Shown here: positions 32,820 to 44,306 of the stretch, in pieces
How the letters are laid out: each line of letters starts with the position of its first letter
Position numbering within the stretch: position 1 is the first letter of the stretch
From: Myotis daubentonii
Lineage: Eukaryota; Chordata; Mammalia; Chiroptera; Vespertilionidae
Direction of reading: 5' to 3'
Assembly (NCBI RefSeq): GCF_963259705.1
Contig: NC_081851.1
Location: 62,394,855 to 62,458,854 of the forward strand
Length of the DNA stretch: 64,000 nucleotides
The notes under the pieces: model-generated
What the model was told of the DNA's origin: nothing
Database searches by the model: none
Seen by the model: only the letters and a program-made list of their open reading frames with translations
Program-made: the position numbers and the translations under genes

Positions 32820-33298
32820 ATGGAAGAAAAGCCATGGGAGAAATCACAAAAGAAAATAGCGATAGGTTTACAACAGCAAAAAACTATAATGTGGTTTTAA
32901 AAAAATCCACACATACACTGTGAAGGAATTAAAAGACAAATGACCAAATGGGCAAAGGTATTTTTAATAAATATGACAAGTGGTTAATATTTGTAAAATG
33001 TAAATACTTAAAATCAATAAGAAAACCTCAGAAAACCACCAAGTGGAAAAAGCAGACCAATGATATGAACAAATGCATGTACACACATACACACGCACAC
33101 ACAACGAATGGGCAATACACATGTGGGATGAACCATCTAACCTATCTTGACATTCAAGAAATACAAATTAAAATGACACCGAAACACCATTTTTATTCAG
33201 CTTGTTGACACAGATTTGTTAAAGAAAATATTCAACACTAGTAAGGGTGAAGACCAGCATTTTCATGCACTACTTACAGCAAGCAGTAGAAATTGTAA
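32820..33298 (+). mobile_element. L1M LINE fragment, left part
   Basis: Reads like the segment after L1 ORF2: 'atatgaacaaatgcatgta' (homologue of the 'gccaacagacatatgaaaa' block), 'aagaaatacaaattaaaatg', 'aacaccatttttattcagc', 'ttgttgacacagatttg'. A CA-rich patch lies at about 33080-33104. Interrupted by the SINE at 33312. Confidence 0.65.
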
Positions 33299-33311
33299 AT
33301 TTTTGGAAAGC

Positions 33312-33517
33312 GTCCCCCTGGGCGTGGCTCAGTGGTTGAGTGTCAACCTCTGAACCAGGAGCTCACAGTTTGATTCCCAGTCAGGGCACATGCCTGGGTT
33401 GCAGCTTGATCACCAGTGTGGGAGGCAGCCAGTCGATGATTCTCTCTTATCATTGATGTTTTTCTCTCTCTCCCTCTCCCTTCCTCTCTGAAATAAGTAA
33501 CAGTATATTTTTAAAAC
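33312..33517 (+). mobile_element. bat tRNA-derived SINE nested in L1M
   Basis: Head 'ctgggcgtggctcagtggtt', B-box-like 'agtttgattccc', body with 'gattctctcttatcattgat', AT-rich tail. The 13-bp TSD atttttggaaagc occurs at 33299-33311 and 33518-33530, and is part of the host L1. Confidence 0.92.
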
Positions 33518-33530
33518 ATTTTTGGAAAGC

Positions 33531-33635
33531 AATTTGGCAAGTTTGCTATGAGATTAAAAAAAAGTTTGTAATCTTCGACTTTAATCTGGGAATCTATCCT
33601 AAGGAGAAAACTAGACACACATTTGGTTGTACCCG
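33531..33635 (+). mobile_element. L1M LINE fragment, right part
   Basis: Continues the L1: 'aatttggcaagtttgctatg', 'ttaatctgggaatctatcct', 'aaggagaaaactagacacac', corresponding to the L1M block beyond ORF2. Confidence 0.6.
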
Positions 33636-33644
33636 GATACGGGA

Positions 33645-33775
33645 CGAATATAGTCATCCCTTGGTTGGTTCCAGATCCCCAGGGATACCAAAATCCACAG
33701 ATGCTCAAGTTCCTTCCATAAAATGGTGTAGTATTTGCATGTGACCTTACACACATCATCCTGTATCCTTTAAAG
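33645..33775 (+). mobile_element. Tigger-like mariner element, left part
   Basis: 'tatagtcatcccttggttgg', 'tccccagggataccaaaatc', 'cacagatgctcaagttcctt', 'aaatggtgtagtatttgcat': ordered landmarks of a TcMar-Tigger MER element. Split by the hAT at 33776. Confidence 0.7.
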
Positions 33776-33979
33776 CAGGGGTCCTCAAACTTTTTGAACA
33801 GGGAGCCAGTTCACTGTCCCTCAGACCGTTGGAGGGCCAAACTATAGTTTTAAAAATAACTATGAACAAATACCTGTGCACACTGCACATATCTTATTTT
33901 GAAGTAAAAAAACAAAACGGGAACAAATACAATATTTGTATTTGCATGTCGCCCGCGGGCCGTGGTTTGAGGACCCCTG
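33776..33979 (+). mobile_element. non-autonomous hAT (nhAT, copy 2)
   Basis: 204-bp element with inverted termini caggggtcctcaaact and the complement at 33964-33979. The 8-bp TSD ctttaaag (33768-33775) and ctttaaat (33980-33987) differs by one base. The TSD is part of the host Tigger, showing the insertion order directly. Confidence 0.93.
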
Positions 33980-34025
33980 CTTTAAATCATCTCTAGAATA
34001 CTGAGAATACCTAATACAATGGGAG
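33980..34025 (+). mobile_element. Tigger-like mariner element, right part
   Basis: Resumes 'tttaaatcatctctagaata' and 'aatacctaatacaatg' exactly where the Tigger consensus continues. Confidence 0.65.
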
Positions 34026-34727
34026 AGTTCGTTTTTCAGCAAAGGGGGTTTTTCATTGGCCTGATTTGTTGAGCTAGAGTTCCTTCCACCTTGCTTTTAG
34101 GTTGACTAGGCTTACTTTAATTTTCTAATAAGAAAAATGGTTTTCTCTCCCATGTTTTGTGATGTATTAGTGTATGAAAAGATTAATTAGCATTAACGAC
34201 TAATGACAAAGCCCTTGACTTAAATGAATGCTAATTATGATGACAGCTGAGCACAACCACTTCATTAGCAGAACAGGAAAATGAAAACAGCACAGCGGGA
34301 AGAGTATGACGTTCCGCCCAGGTGACAGGGGAGCCAAGGCAGAAACATTCCGTGTCATGAAAGTGTGGAAGTCTGGTGGTCAGTGTCCAGCTAGCGGGCT
34401 GAGTCCCGGGCCACGGCCATCTCACAGAGTCCAGGAGGAGTGCACTTGACCCCCCCACCCCCCGATTCCCTAATTTAGCAAAACTGTGCTGAGAGATGCT
34501 CCCCAGGATTTTGAGACACAGGTAGTGATGGGGGCTGGACTCAGCGAGTGGGTTGGGGTATTTATTTACCTCTGCCTTCTGACAGCTTCTTTTCACCTTC
34601 CTCTGAGGGCACCTCTTCTTCTGTCTGTTCCTTAAAGTGCCTGCCCTCAGTGGTCTAGCCTGGGCCTCTTTCCACCCAGGGGCCCTTTTGGTTTATTGAA
34701 TTCACTTCCATAGATTTAAGTACAAAG
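34026..34727. other. unassigned non-coding stretch
   Basis: No repeat recognised. The 121-codon minus frame at 34231-34596 shows no domain; a CCCCCCACCCCCC run lies at about 34450-34462. Confidence 0.35.
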
Positions 34728-34729
34728 TA

Positions 34730-34873
34730 CAGCGTGTCCCCCAAAATGCATACACACTTGAATAATTATTAATTCCATGGGTTAAATCTGAGAAGAAAGG
34801 AACAGCAATTGAGCTATCAGGAAAAACATGTGTATACAATTTGCGGGGGGGGGGGGGGGGGACACACACCCTG
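34730..34873. mobile_element. mariner-type MITE with a G17 expansion in one terminal repeat
   Basis: Flanked by TA on both sides (34728-34729, 34874-34875). Left end cagcgtgtcccccaaaatgc; the right end, complemented, starts cagggtgtgtgtccccc and continues to 'gcaaattgtatacacatg', matching the left 'atgcatacacac' segment. The C5 of the left repeat corresponds to a 17-base G run (34845-34861) at the right. 144 bp, no coding. Confidence 0.75.
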
Positions 34874-34875
34874 TA

Positions 34876-35107
34876 TATGCTAAATTCTTTCTGCTCCTTA
34901 TCTCTGGACTCTTCTGAATTCCCCTCGCTGTTATTCATCATCATCCTGATACTTCACAGGGGCCTCAAACCAGAAGTCCGGAAATGTCCAGACAGAGGCT
35001 TGTCATCTCTCTGAATTCCACGCCTTGATTTGTGGCAGCTTCATTCACCCAGTTCTGTAGGTCAGCGTCAGAGGATGGTCCCCACGCTTGTTTCAGCCTC
35101 GTTGTTT
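34876..35107. other. unassigned spacer
   Basis: No feature recognised. Confidence 0.35.
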
Positions 35108-35515
35108 TTCTTTAAAAAATATTTTATTGAGCCGTAATCCACATATAAAATTCACCCTTTTAAAGTGTACAATTCAGAGGCTTTTAGGAAATTCAGATAA
35201 GTGCACCTTTTACCACGAACAATTCCAGAACATTTTCATGACCCCACAGAGAGCACCCCTTACCTGTTCTCCCATCCCCTCCTCCTCCCAGCCCCTGGCA
35301 AACACCAGTCTACTTTCTGTCTCTATAGATTTGCCAATTCTGGGCTCTTCCGAGGAATGGAGCACACACTATGTGGGCTTGTGTGACTGGCTCCTGTCAC
35401 TTAGCATCCTGTTTTTGAGGATCATCTGTGTTGTAGCATATGCCCGTACTTTAATTCTTTTTAGGGTGAAATAATATTCCACTGTGCTCATCGCTTTTTG
35501 ACTGGACAGTTGTAT
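35108..35515 (-). mobile_element. L1M LINE 3' UTR
   Basis: As printed: 'attttattgagccgtaatcc', 'acatataaaattcacccttt', 'aaagtgtacaattcagaggc', 'cagcccctggcaaacaccag', 'tagatttgccaattctgg', 'taatattccactgtgctc'. The same 3' UTR type as 7458-8000, in the same antisense orientation. Confidence 0.75.
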
Positions 35516-35539
35516 ACATTCTTAATTTGTTTCTTTGCT

Positions 35540-36045
35540 CCCGGTCTTATCACCTCCAGTCCACTTTCTGCGCTGCTTCCAGAGGAATCTGTAAGCATAC
35601 ATCTGATTACGTCCTGCTTCCTGGCAGGAGGAGGTCTAAACTCCGGGGCATGGCCGCCAGTTCTGTGGTACTGACGTACCAGCCTCTTTCCCACCCCCTC
35701 TCCTCCCTACCCCGGGCACAGGCGGGGCGGATCGTCTGCTCCGTTCTGTATGAGGTGACTTCCTTCCTGTCTTTGCAGGTGCAGCTCTTCAGCCAGGAAT
35801 GTCCTTCCTCCCAGGCTCCATCTAGCACACTCCTGCTCATTCTTCTCTACATATGTGTCTTCACTTTCCATAGGACTTTGAAGGGAATTCAAGGTATGTG
35901 TCACTTGCTAGAATTATTTGTGAATATCTGTGAACTTGAATCCAGGAGCTAAGTTTTGCTCTTTGCTCTGTCCTCAGGGCCTGGTACAGAGCCTGGAATA
36001 CAGGCAGACATTGATAAATGTTTGTTAAATAAATACATGTTTAGT
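35540..36045 (+). mobile_element. L2 LINE fragment
   Basis: The right end is a clear L2 tail ('tcctcagggcctggtacaga', 'gcctggaatacaggcagaca', 'ttgataaatgtttgttaaat'). The left part ('cctccagtccactttctgcg', 'acatctgattacgtcctgct') matches upstream L2 sequence with gaps. Confidence 0.6.
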
Positions 36046-36743
36046 GATAGAAATATAATGTTTTTGGTGTTCCTGTTAATAGCTTACAAAATCATAAATA
36101 ATGTGAATATTTTGTCTGAGCATGTGTACTAACTGGGGTTATTAAATATCAGACTGTCCTGGAAAAATTTAAAAGCAAAGCTACCATTAAAAAGAATAGA
36201 AATTTTATTTTCTGGGAATGGTTTAACTTACTAAAAAATTCACTAGACAATTGCTGACCACTCTATTTCACTCTGCCACTCATAGCTCAAGGGTTTCAGT
36301 AAATAACTGGTTTGTAGAATCTGCTTTTAAATTTCAGTGTGCAAAGTGCCTTTCGCCCAGACGCCATCAATTTTGATCATGAAATTCTCGTAGTCACTGA
36401 AGGCATGATCATTAAATGTAGGTATCAAAGGGCGCTGTTGCTACATACTAAATGTAAGAAGCCAGAAGAGAATTCCTTCTTTTTAGGAAGTGAGGGGCTG
36501 TCTCTCACTGAATTGATCAGGTAGCAGTCGACACGTTGTTCTGATACTGCAGTTAATGCCATGGTTTGTGTGCGACATTTTTGAGGATTTAAAAAACAAT
36601 TTGTAGAGTTCTGTCTCTCTTTCATTAATAGCAACAGTATGAGAATGTCCTTTTGGAATTCTCAGATGAAGGTGGAATTGTAAAGTAGTGGACTTGGCAA
36701 ACAGGCTCACAGGTATGTGATATCCAAGGGCAGGTCACAGCCT
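36046..36743. other. unassigned non-coding stretch
   Basis: No repeat recognised. Overlapping frames at 36339-36710 on both strands lack domains. Confidence 0.35.
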
Positions 36744-36925
36744 TGACGTGCCGAAGCACCCTCTCTGATTCATCCCACCACACCGACTCCTTCTCCGTGT
36801 CCTTCGCTGGCTTTTCCTCCTCTGCTTCCCCTATTTGTTGGTGTCCGCAGGGCTCAGTCCGAGGCTCCTTTCTCTATTTTACTCTCCTCTTAGGTTCCCG
36901 TGGTTTTCCCTTCTCTGTCTGTCAG
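36744..36925 (+). mobile_element. L2 LINE upstream fragment
   Basis: Reads like the L2 segment with 'cttcgctggcttttcctcct', 'gtgtccgcagggctcagtcc', 'gaggctcctttctctatttt', 'actctcctct'. Only this internal piece is present. Confidence 0.5.
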
Positions 36926-38699
36926 TAACCTCCATTCTGCACGTGACGGCCCCTCCCCCCGAGCACTAGGCTTCTGAGGTCAGTGTCAGGCCAGGTGGGA
37001 CACGTGGAGTGTGGTCCCTTCCCCTTTACCTCAACAACGGCCATCCTGCCTCGTTAGCAAATTAAGATCTGTCTTGAGACAAAAAAAAAAAAAAGTAAAA
37101 TTTATGAGTTTAAAAAGCTATTACTTATCATTAAAGAGAATTTCTGATGATAAATTATTTTATGATTTCAGCATTGGAAAGCTCATTTCCTGCCACACGT
37201 AGCCAAATGCATTGCAGTTTGTTTTAGTTTCAAGCTTTCTGGCTCTAAATTTAAAAGTGAACTCAAGCCAACCAGAGTTCAGATTCTCCGTGGGTGGCCT
37301 GCCCTCCCTCCTTCCCTAATTTTGTAGTTGGAAACACCTTAAAAGGAAGAAAAGTTCCCATTTGGGCAAAGCGAAGCAAAAATGTAAACTGCTTCTAACG
37401 CTATCTTGAACAAATATATGTTTCCTATCATTACGCTTCGTGGTTAACAGTCGGCTCTTGAGGGGAAAAGAAATAGAAAAATATCAAAGCACATGCATAA
37501 AATCATAAAAATAGAAGAGAGGGCTGTGTGAGAGCTTACTGAAAAACAAGAAGTAAACTGATCTATTTAGTTCTCGTGCCAGCTGAATGTTTAGCATCTC
37601 TAAGAATAGGTTGGCAAGAAAAAAGGGCGGGCTTTCTCCAGCTTCCCAGTAGCTACAGAATCCAGGTCGCTGTTTACTCTTCCTTCTCATCTCCTTGGCC
37701 AATTAGTTCAACCCCTAATTGAGTCCGAGAAACGCCAGGGCATTCCACCACGTAGAAAACATAACATGTCACTCTGGACACTTTGGAACTCACGAAACAT
37801 GTCCCATCTCTGCTTGGTAACTTTGACCTTACTTCTCTTTTTCAGGGGAAAAGAGATTTGGTGACAGAGTGGCCCCTGACTCTAATGGAGAACCAGGTAT
37901 TCCATAAAGGGCCCAAGAATTTTAAAAACATGTATTAAAATTGCACTTTGGGAAAAAGAGTAACCCAAGAACTGAAGCTACCCTGGGCTGAAACGGGAGG
38001 GCAGGTAGCTGCCGTGAGCTCCCCTGTCTGCCACGCCCTCCTAGACTGTCAGTGTTCAGTTTCCTTCTACCCGAAAGCTGTCACGTCCGTCTAGGACTGC
38101 AGCCTGCTTGCCGTGGCGTCTGATTGTATCTCCCACATAATTCCGCTTGGACACACTGCCCCGAAGCACGGTATCTTCCCTCAGTTCCTCTCTGGGCGCC
38201 ACAGGGTCCTCCCGCCCTCTGGCCCCCAAACTTCTGATTATTAAACTTCTAGCACACTGTACTTTCTGGGCACTGACCAGGAGCAGAGTGGTCTGCTCTG
38301 GGACACAAGCTGGCAATGCTGACTGTCCCGGTCCGCAGCAGACCACGTTCAAGGAAGATGAGCACATAATCCACAATTCCAGGTCGGTTTCTCCCACTTC
38401 CTAGATGTTTTTCTATAAGATTTTTTTCTATAAGGTTTTTTTCAAAAGCCTGGATAAAAGGCCCAAATTCATTCTTATCACTTCCATCTTTAAGTGTTTC
38501 TTCTTGTTTCTTCCTGGCAGTCTTGGAATGTTGCCTTGGTTAAAGTGTAAAATCGTGACAAGTATATGTTGGCGCGGATGGTTTCTGAGTGGAACGGAAT
38601 GGGCTCTTTTTTATTTGCCGAATAATAACATGCTGAAATTATCCTTTAGATCAGCAAATAGTTTTTGTTTTGTGTTTTAAATTCCCTGCTTATATTTCC
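36926..38699. other. unassigned stretch with an A14 run
   Basis: A homopolymeric A run at about 37081-37094, and a duplicated short word 'ttttctataag(a/g)ttttttt' at about 38410-38444. Frames at 38056-38397 (-, 113 codons) and 38147-38404 (+) overlap each other and are not recognisable. Confidence 0.35.
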
Positions 38700-39130
38700 T
38701 TCGTTGTTGGCGTTTTGGGATTACTTCATTATCTGTAGTTGCAGATAGTCCTGTTGTTTATCGGTGTCTTTGAGTCGATGTCATCTTTTTGATTAATGGC
38801 ACGGCACTTCCGTTTGGTAAATGCCCATCAGTGTGCCAGTCATTCTTGGCTTCGCAGCATCCTCTCAACCTGTGCTTTCAGTTTCTCCTTAGTGTTTACA
38901 AATGTGGCTCATTCTTCAGGTGTCTTAGCACCTCCTGCTTCGACCATCGTTACTTATTCTTTTAAAGGAGGCAGGGCCATTGCTTTCAGGACTTGGGAAA
39001 AAATGTATGTTCTTGTTACCGCTGTGATGAGACTACCACCACTTTTGGAATATTTTTTCTCTAGATTTCTGGTGACTTGTACCTCTTTAATGGAAACTCA
39101 AGTTTTTTTGAAGATGTGTTCATTGCTTTA
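38700..39130 (-). other. possible decayed coding sequence (unidentified)
   Basis: On the minus strand between about 38960 and 38700, frame-shift-linked pieces read TMVEAGGAKTPEE, TKEKLKAQVERMLRSQE and AFTKRKCRAINQKDDIDSK, with intervening stops. The composition looks more like ancient protein sequence than random DNA, but I do not recognise the parent. It could be a very old processed pseudogene or chance. Confidence 0.25.
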
Positions 39131-39347
39131 GAAACGCATCTCACTGGGTATTGTTTTGGTTCTTTCAGATCATTTTGCATTTGTGTCTTAGTTTAAGTTT
39201 GGAGGTGCAGCCCTCTGGTTCGCCACTAGGGGAGCGAGAAGCAGAGAAACAGTGTTGCATGAAAGAGCATTTAAGATCATGAGAAAAATTCACCTAATAA
39301 GCAGAACACCGTTTTCACAGTTTTAGCACTAAAACTGTGACAGAATT

Positions 39348-39571
39348 GCCCTAACCGGTTTGGTTCAGTGGCTAGAGCGTTGGCCTACGGACTCAAGGGT
39401 CCCAGGTTCGATTCCAGTCAAGGGCATGTACCTTGGTTGCGGGCACATACCCAGTGGGGAGTGTGCAGGAGGTAGCTGATCGATGTTTCTCTCTCATCCA
39501 TGTTTCTGACTCTCTCTATCCCTCTCCCTTCCTCTCTGTAAACAATCAATAAAATATATATTTTTTAAAAA
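39348..39571 (+). mobile_element. VES SINE
   Basis: Plus-strand VES with A box 'tggttcagtggctagagcg', B box 'ggttcgattcc' (about 39403), the 'gggcacatacccagtgggga' body, and a tail ending 'caatcaataaaatatata'. Perfect 12-bp TSD tgtgacagaatt at 39336-39347 and 39572-39583. Confidence 0.95.
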
Positions 39572-39583
39572 TGTGACAGAATT

Positions 39584-41249
39584 AATAATCTGTTTTTTTA
39601 AATCTAAAAAAAACCCAAACCAGAACATCCAGGAAAGCATAAGGTCTGTCCCTAAATATTGGGATAGCGGGGGCGGGGGGGTGGGGGGGACGGACTCAAC
39701 AAGGAAGAAGTTCTAGCTTTAATATGCAGAAAAAGATGTTAATTGGAGCCATGCAACAAGCAGATGGACCACATTGCAGTGAGGTGCTTTCTGCCAGTGG
39801 GGCTTGAAGGAACAGGCACGGTTTTCAAGCCCTTGCCCCAGGCTCTGCTCGCTTTCAGACCTGCACAGTATACATTCCATAATAGAAAGAAAAAGGTAAG
39901 TGTGTGAATTATATACATAGCTCTCATAAAAAGTAATTGATTTAATTATGAGATGAAGCTTGGAAATAGAGTGCCATTATATTTTATGCCCATTTTTGCC
40001 TCTTTCCTTTAGGGGAAAGAGAATTCTATAATGTTGCCAGTGTTCTTTTTTTATGATTTAAATATCCTTACCTTGAAGACATCAAGTGGAAAAATAAGAC
40101 AGCATTTTGAACAAGTACCTTTTATTTTCTCTTTAGTTGTTGGAATAGTCACAGCATCTGAGTTAGGATATATGAAGGGTATTTTGTTTTTAAGAAATAT
40201 AAATTTATAACATGCATATATTAATACACTCATGGAAATGATCTATCCTTTGCTTTCGTCAATTCCTAAAGAATTTTGTTATAGCTAAACTAGAGAAAGT
40301 TTCTCTTTTAAAGAGAAAACCTTAAAACAAAACAAAGCAGAAAGAAAAATAATGCGACCCTTATTAGCTGTCAGTTGTTCCCCAGTTCCACAATGGGGCG
40401 CTATTGAGTTTTGTATCTTGCCCTTTCAATGGGCAGAAAGGGAACCTTGATACAAATGATAACCTAGGGCAATGCTTTAGTTTCTCATAAGTGAGTTATG
40501 TAATATGTATTATTCTTCAGTGAAGACATGTCCTCACCAAATTGCTGGGTATATAATAGTATAATCTCACTTCAAACGTGCCACACTCTCCTGTTGAATG
40601 GTATCAATTGGGCCTGAATTCTTTGGGGATGTGAACAGCATAGAGAAATTTTAAAATATGCAAGTGGTGTGCTGTATTACAGATTCTATTTTAGGTGTTG
40701 CATTTGTGAATATGAAAAGAATTATTTCAGCTATTAGATTATTTTTAAATATTCCAAAAGCCCTAAAGTTTCATTTACTTTGAGTCTTTTCAGATATAAT
40801 GCAGTGTACCAATTTAGGTTGAGGTACTATGCCATACAAATAACCTGCAATTTCAGGTAATTTGATGAAAACAGCGGTCTGGTTGTTTGGTATTGTGTAT
40901 GTTGATGGAATGATTAATGTATTGGTTCTGTATTCCTTTATAATTGTTCTTTTATCTTTTTATTATTAATAAATATTCTTAAGAATGCATTTTTCTTACT
41001 GATGTTTTTGTTTCTTTTTGGATGAAATAGCTCTTGCAGAAGAGAGCAATTTTGAAAAGAAAGGGGAAATGAATGTGCTATGTAAATCACGTTTCATTTC
41101 TATGTGTTACTTCAGAGAGGGGACACATGTACTCTGGTGGCATCTTGCTCTATTCTTCTTGGCCTGTTGGTAAAATCTCCTACCCCACTGGTGAACGCAT
41201 TGCAGAAATACATGGTACATTCAGGTAGGCGGTGAGAACAAATGAAAAC
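39584..41249. other. unassigned AT-rich stretch with a G-rich tract
   Basis: A G-rich tract (GGGGGCGGGGGGGTGGGGGGGA type) lies at about 39668-39690 and could form a G-quadruplex. The rest, especially 40600-41000, is AT-rich non-coding sequence with no recognised repeat. Confidence 0.4.
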
Positions 41250-41710
41250 CTATACTGGAAGTCTCACTCCTCCTGTAAGCCTTTTCTAACTCTCAGTCCT
41301 TCCTGATCTTACCGAAGTATGGCATGTAGAGAACACAAGGGATTTCAGAGGACACTCAACCTAGACTTGCTTCCAGAGGGATGTAAAGAATCCCAGAAAC
41401 AAAGCCAGTTGGCTCCTGCCTAGCTACACCCAGGGAAAGACAGCGCTTTGTCTGTCAGGGCAACCTCTTCAAACGGCAAATTCTTCAAGGTCTTGTCCCT
41501 ATGGCCTTGAAAGGTTATGTGTCATTTTTAAGATGGTCTCTGGGTGCTATCATAGTTGTAATAGGCCTGCCAGCTATCTCCCCTCTGGGATGTGGCCTCC
41601 TGGAAGGCAGGGCGGTGCATTAGTCATTACTGCATCCCTGGCACAATGCCTGGGAAACAACAGCCATTGAAGAAACGCTCGTTGCTGCATTAATATTTCT
41701 GGGGATGAGA
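41250..41710 (+). mobile_element. L2 LINE fragment, gapped
   Basis: 'gtctcactcctcctgtaagc', 'cttttctaactctcagtcct' on the left and 'ggatgtggcctcctggaagg', 'tactgcatccctggcacaat', 'gcctgggaaacaacagccat' on the right follow the L2 3' end. The middle is not L2-like and may be inserted or deleted sequence. Confidence 0.5.
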
Positions 41711-42593
41711 CTGGCCTGTGGTTCCAGCCTTTCTATCATTGTCTGTTACATTCCCACCAGAGCACAATGGAACTGTTGCTCAAAGAATATCACATGCATC
41801 TGCCAATTAGAGCTAATTTAACGGGTAGAAAGAGAGCTGGAGTTATTTTTTTTTTCAGGGGTTTCAAAGCTGAAATGCTAGCACTTTTCAAAGATTAAGG
41901 CCAATTTATTAATTCAAACTAGACTTTTCCTGGAGTGGCTATCAAACTCCTCGGTCTGTTGCTTCTATACAGTGTTTTGTTCTCCTCTTTGAAGTTCAGG
42001 CTGCCTGAGATAGTCCTACCACTGTCTGTGATCTTGTAACACTTACCTGAAGTGGCTTTGCTGTGACATTGATGGATTGCTTCTGCGCTCTGGGCATTTG
42101 AGCCTGAGATCAATTCATTCGGCGCGTTTCCTTCTCCTACCTGTTGAGGGCGTGTTTTCCATTTCTTAACTGAAGAACAAGTAACCTGACAGGCTTGGCT
42201 TTCCCCAGTTATCAGAGTTCCCCGTGGAGTCACGCTGAGTTCATTATGCTTTTCGGTTTCTTTCCCTTTCATCCACTTCTCTGTCTCCCCTCACTTCTGT
42301 CCTCCAATCGTTTTGGAATTATGGAGGATCTTATGGTCAGATTTCAGTTTTTAGATGCATGTATTACTTTGAAACCACATACTTTGAGAATATCTAGGCA
42401 TCGAACCTTCCTCCTCTTTATTTTGATTTATTTGAAATTCTTTTAGGTAGCTAACTCCCCCAAACCCCTAATCATAAAAGTAAATTTGGTTCATTGGCAA
42501 ATATTTGGAAAATATAGAAGAGTAATGAGAATAAAATACAATTTGTATTTGTATCCCTTGGAGGATTCCATTTTGCATTTTAGGGTGTATATG

Positions 42594-42596
<3 letters not shown>
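41711..42596. other. unassigned non-coding stretch
   Basis: The 117-codon minus frame (41919-42272) is unrecognised and lacks a domain. No repeat family seen. Confidence 0.35.

Positions 42597-42631
<35 letters not shown>
42597..42631. repeat. (TG)n microsatellite
   Basis: About 17 uninterrupted TG units. Confidence 0.96.
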
Positions 42632-42633
<2 letters not shown>

Positions 42634-42805
42634 GTGCTGAGAAAATGTCTAGCACATCTCCTTGAGTGTGTGGACCTCCATCTTGGGGGAGTAGCAGAAT
42701 ATGAGACAGCATTAAAAAATGGCATTCAACGTTCTGTTTTCATATAAATATGTATACTTTTTATATAATATAATGGGGTGATATTTAGAAGCACATTGAT
42801 TTATC

Positions 42806-42832
42806 CCCCCCCCCACACACACACACACATAC
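42806..42832. repeat. C run followed by (CA)n
   Basis: Nine or so Cs directly followed by eight or nine CA units. Confidence 0.9.
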
Positions 42833-43079
42833 ACTTCTTTTTATTCCTATAGCACTTCCCCAGATGGGTCAGGAGACAGGAGGCTTTCTGTGCCTCATGG
42901 GAGGATGTGATGGTAGAACCAGATAGCAAAGGCTGCAAATTCTTGATTTTTAATTTCAAAGATTTTAATCCAGGTGTGAGACTGAGGAATCGGGAAAAAT
43001 ATGTGACCACCTCAACTCTCCCCAATATCCTTTCCCTTTCCACTATAAATATGAGGACATATGACAAAAGCTAAGTTAG

Positions 43080-43660
43080 GAAATATAAAGGAAAAATCCC
43101 AATGAGAACAGCAATGATAACAAAAAGAATCAAGAAATTAACTTCAAAAAACAAAAAAAAATTAACTTCAAAAGAAATGTACAGGGCTAACAAAATTATT
43201 ATAAAAATAGCTACTGAGGGTCAGACAAGAAGAAAGGAATAAATGTAGAGATGTGCCTTGCTATTGGATGATAGGAAGACTTCATATTACAAAGATGTTA
43301 ATTCTCCTTAAAGTAATTTGTAAAGTTCATGCAGTCCTAATGAAAATCTCATCAGGATTATTTGTGAATTTGACAATATGATTTCAAAGGTCAAATGGAA
43401 GAATAAACATGCAGGAATATTTAGGGAATTCTGAGTTGGGATGGATAGAAAATTTGCTTTACCACAAATGTATTATGAAGCTATAATTTATATTTATGTT
43501 ATATGTAATATAACATAATATTATATAATTTTTATTATAAAATGTATTATAAAGCTGTAGAAACGTTTTTAATGTATTATTGTGTGGGAATAGAAATCAG
43601 ATCAATGGAACAGAATAGAGATCTGAACTAGATCTCAAGGTATATGGAAGTTTTGTTTCC
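43080..43660 (+). mobile_element. L1M ORF2-region fragment
   Basis: Sense L1 with 'gaaatgtacagggctaacaa', 'ttatattacaaagatgttaa'-type words, 'caaatggaagaataaacatg', 'aatattagggaattctga', 'atagaaatcagatcaatgga', 'acagaatagagatc'. This is the ORF2 C-terminal region encoding the conserved block after the reverse transcriptase. It is broken by many stops and a local AT expansion at 43485-43545. Confidence 0.65.
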
Positions 43661-43734
43661 CCAAATTTACTTCAGTGATTCCCCAATTTGCTTTATTGTA
43701 GTCGTCATACTTCTTTCATTAGCCTCCTTCTAGC

Positions 43735-44095
43735 CTTTCTCCTCAAAACATCCAGTCGTTACCTAAAACCATAACAGTCATATAAACCTTTGGCTTAAAA
43801 GCTCTCAGTGGTTGTCAATGCAACTGGAGTCAAATCCATGGTCTTGCCCTGAATATCTGGACCTACTGGTCACGCTAACCTCATGTCACAGCACGTCTCT
43901 CCATGCTCACATCTCTGACACGCTGGCCCATTTTCTCTTTTTCCCTGGGAGCCCTGTACACACCGCTTCCTCCATATGGTGCGCTTGTCCCCTGGCTCTT
44001 TGCGAGGCTGGCTCAACCTCATTCTTGGAGCTCCAGCTTAAATCCAGTGGGCCTTCCTTCAGTAGGCATCCAACTGATATTTGTTGAATGAAAAA
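43735..44095 (+). mobile_element. L2 LINE 3' fragment
   Basis: 'aaagctctcagtggttgtca', 'aaatccatggtcttgccctg', 'ctggacctactggtcacgct', 'gcccattttctctttttccc', then the tail 'ccaactgatatttgttgaat'. Ordered L2 landmarks with one internal deletion. Confidence 0.7.
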
Positions 44096-44306
44096 AGGAA
44101 TGTGTACACAAATGAACAATAAAGATAGATTAGCAAATCAGCGGGTTATTAAGGAGATGATGCTTGGGCAATAGGATGGCCCTTTGGAACAAAAAATAAA
44201 TAGCACGAACTCTTTATCTGCTTATACAAAAATAAATTTAAGGCTGACCAAAGCTTTAAATTTAAATTGTAAAACCATAAGTGACTGTTTTTATGAACTA
44301 ATACAA

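Noticed and set aside
39348..39420. tRNA gene (A and B boxes)
   Set aside because: The boxes belong to the tRNA-derived head of a VES SINE with TSDs and an A-rich tail; no cloverleaf with a paired acceptor stem was evident. The same holds for the other SINE copies.
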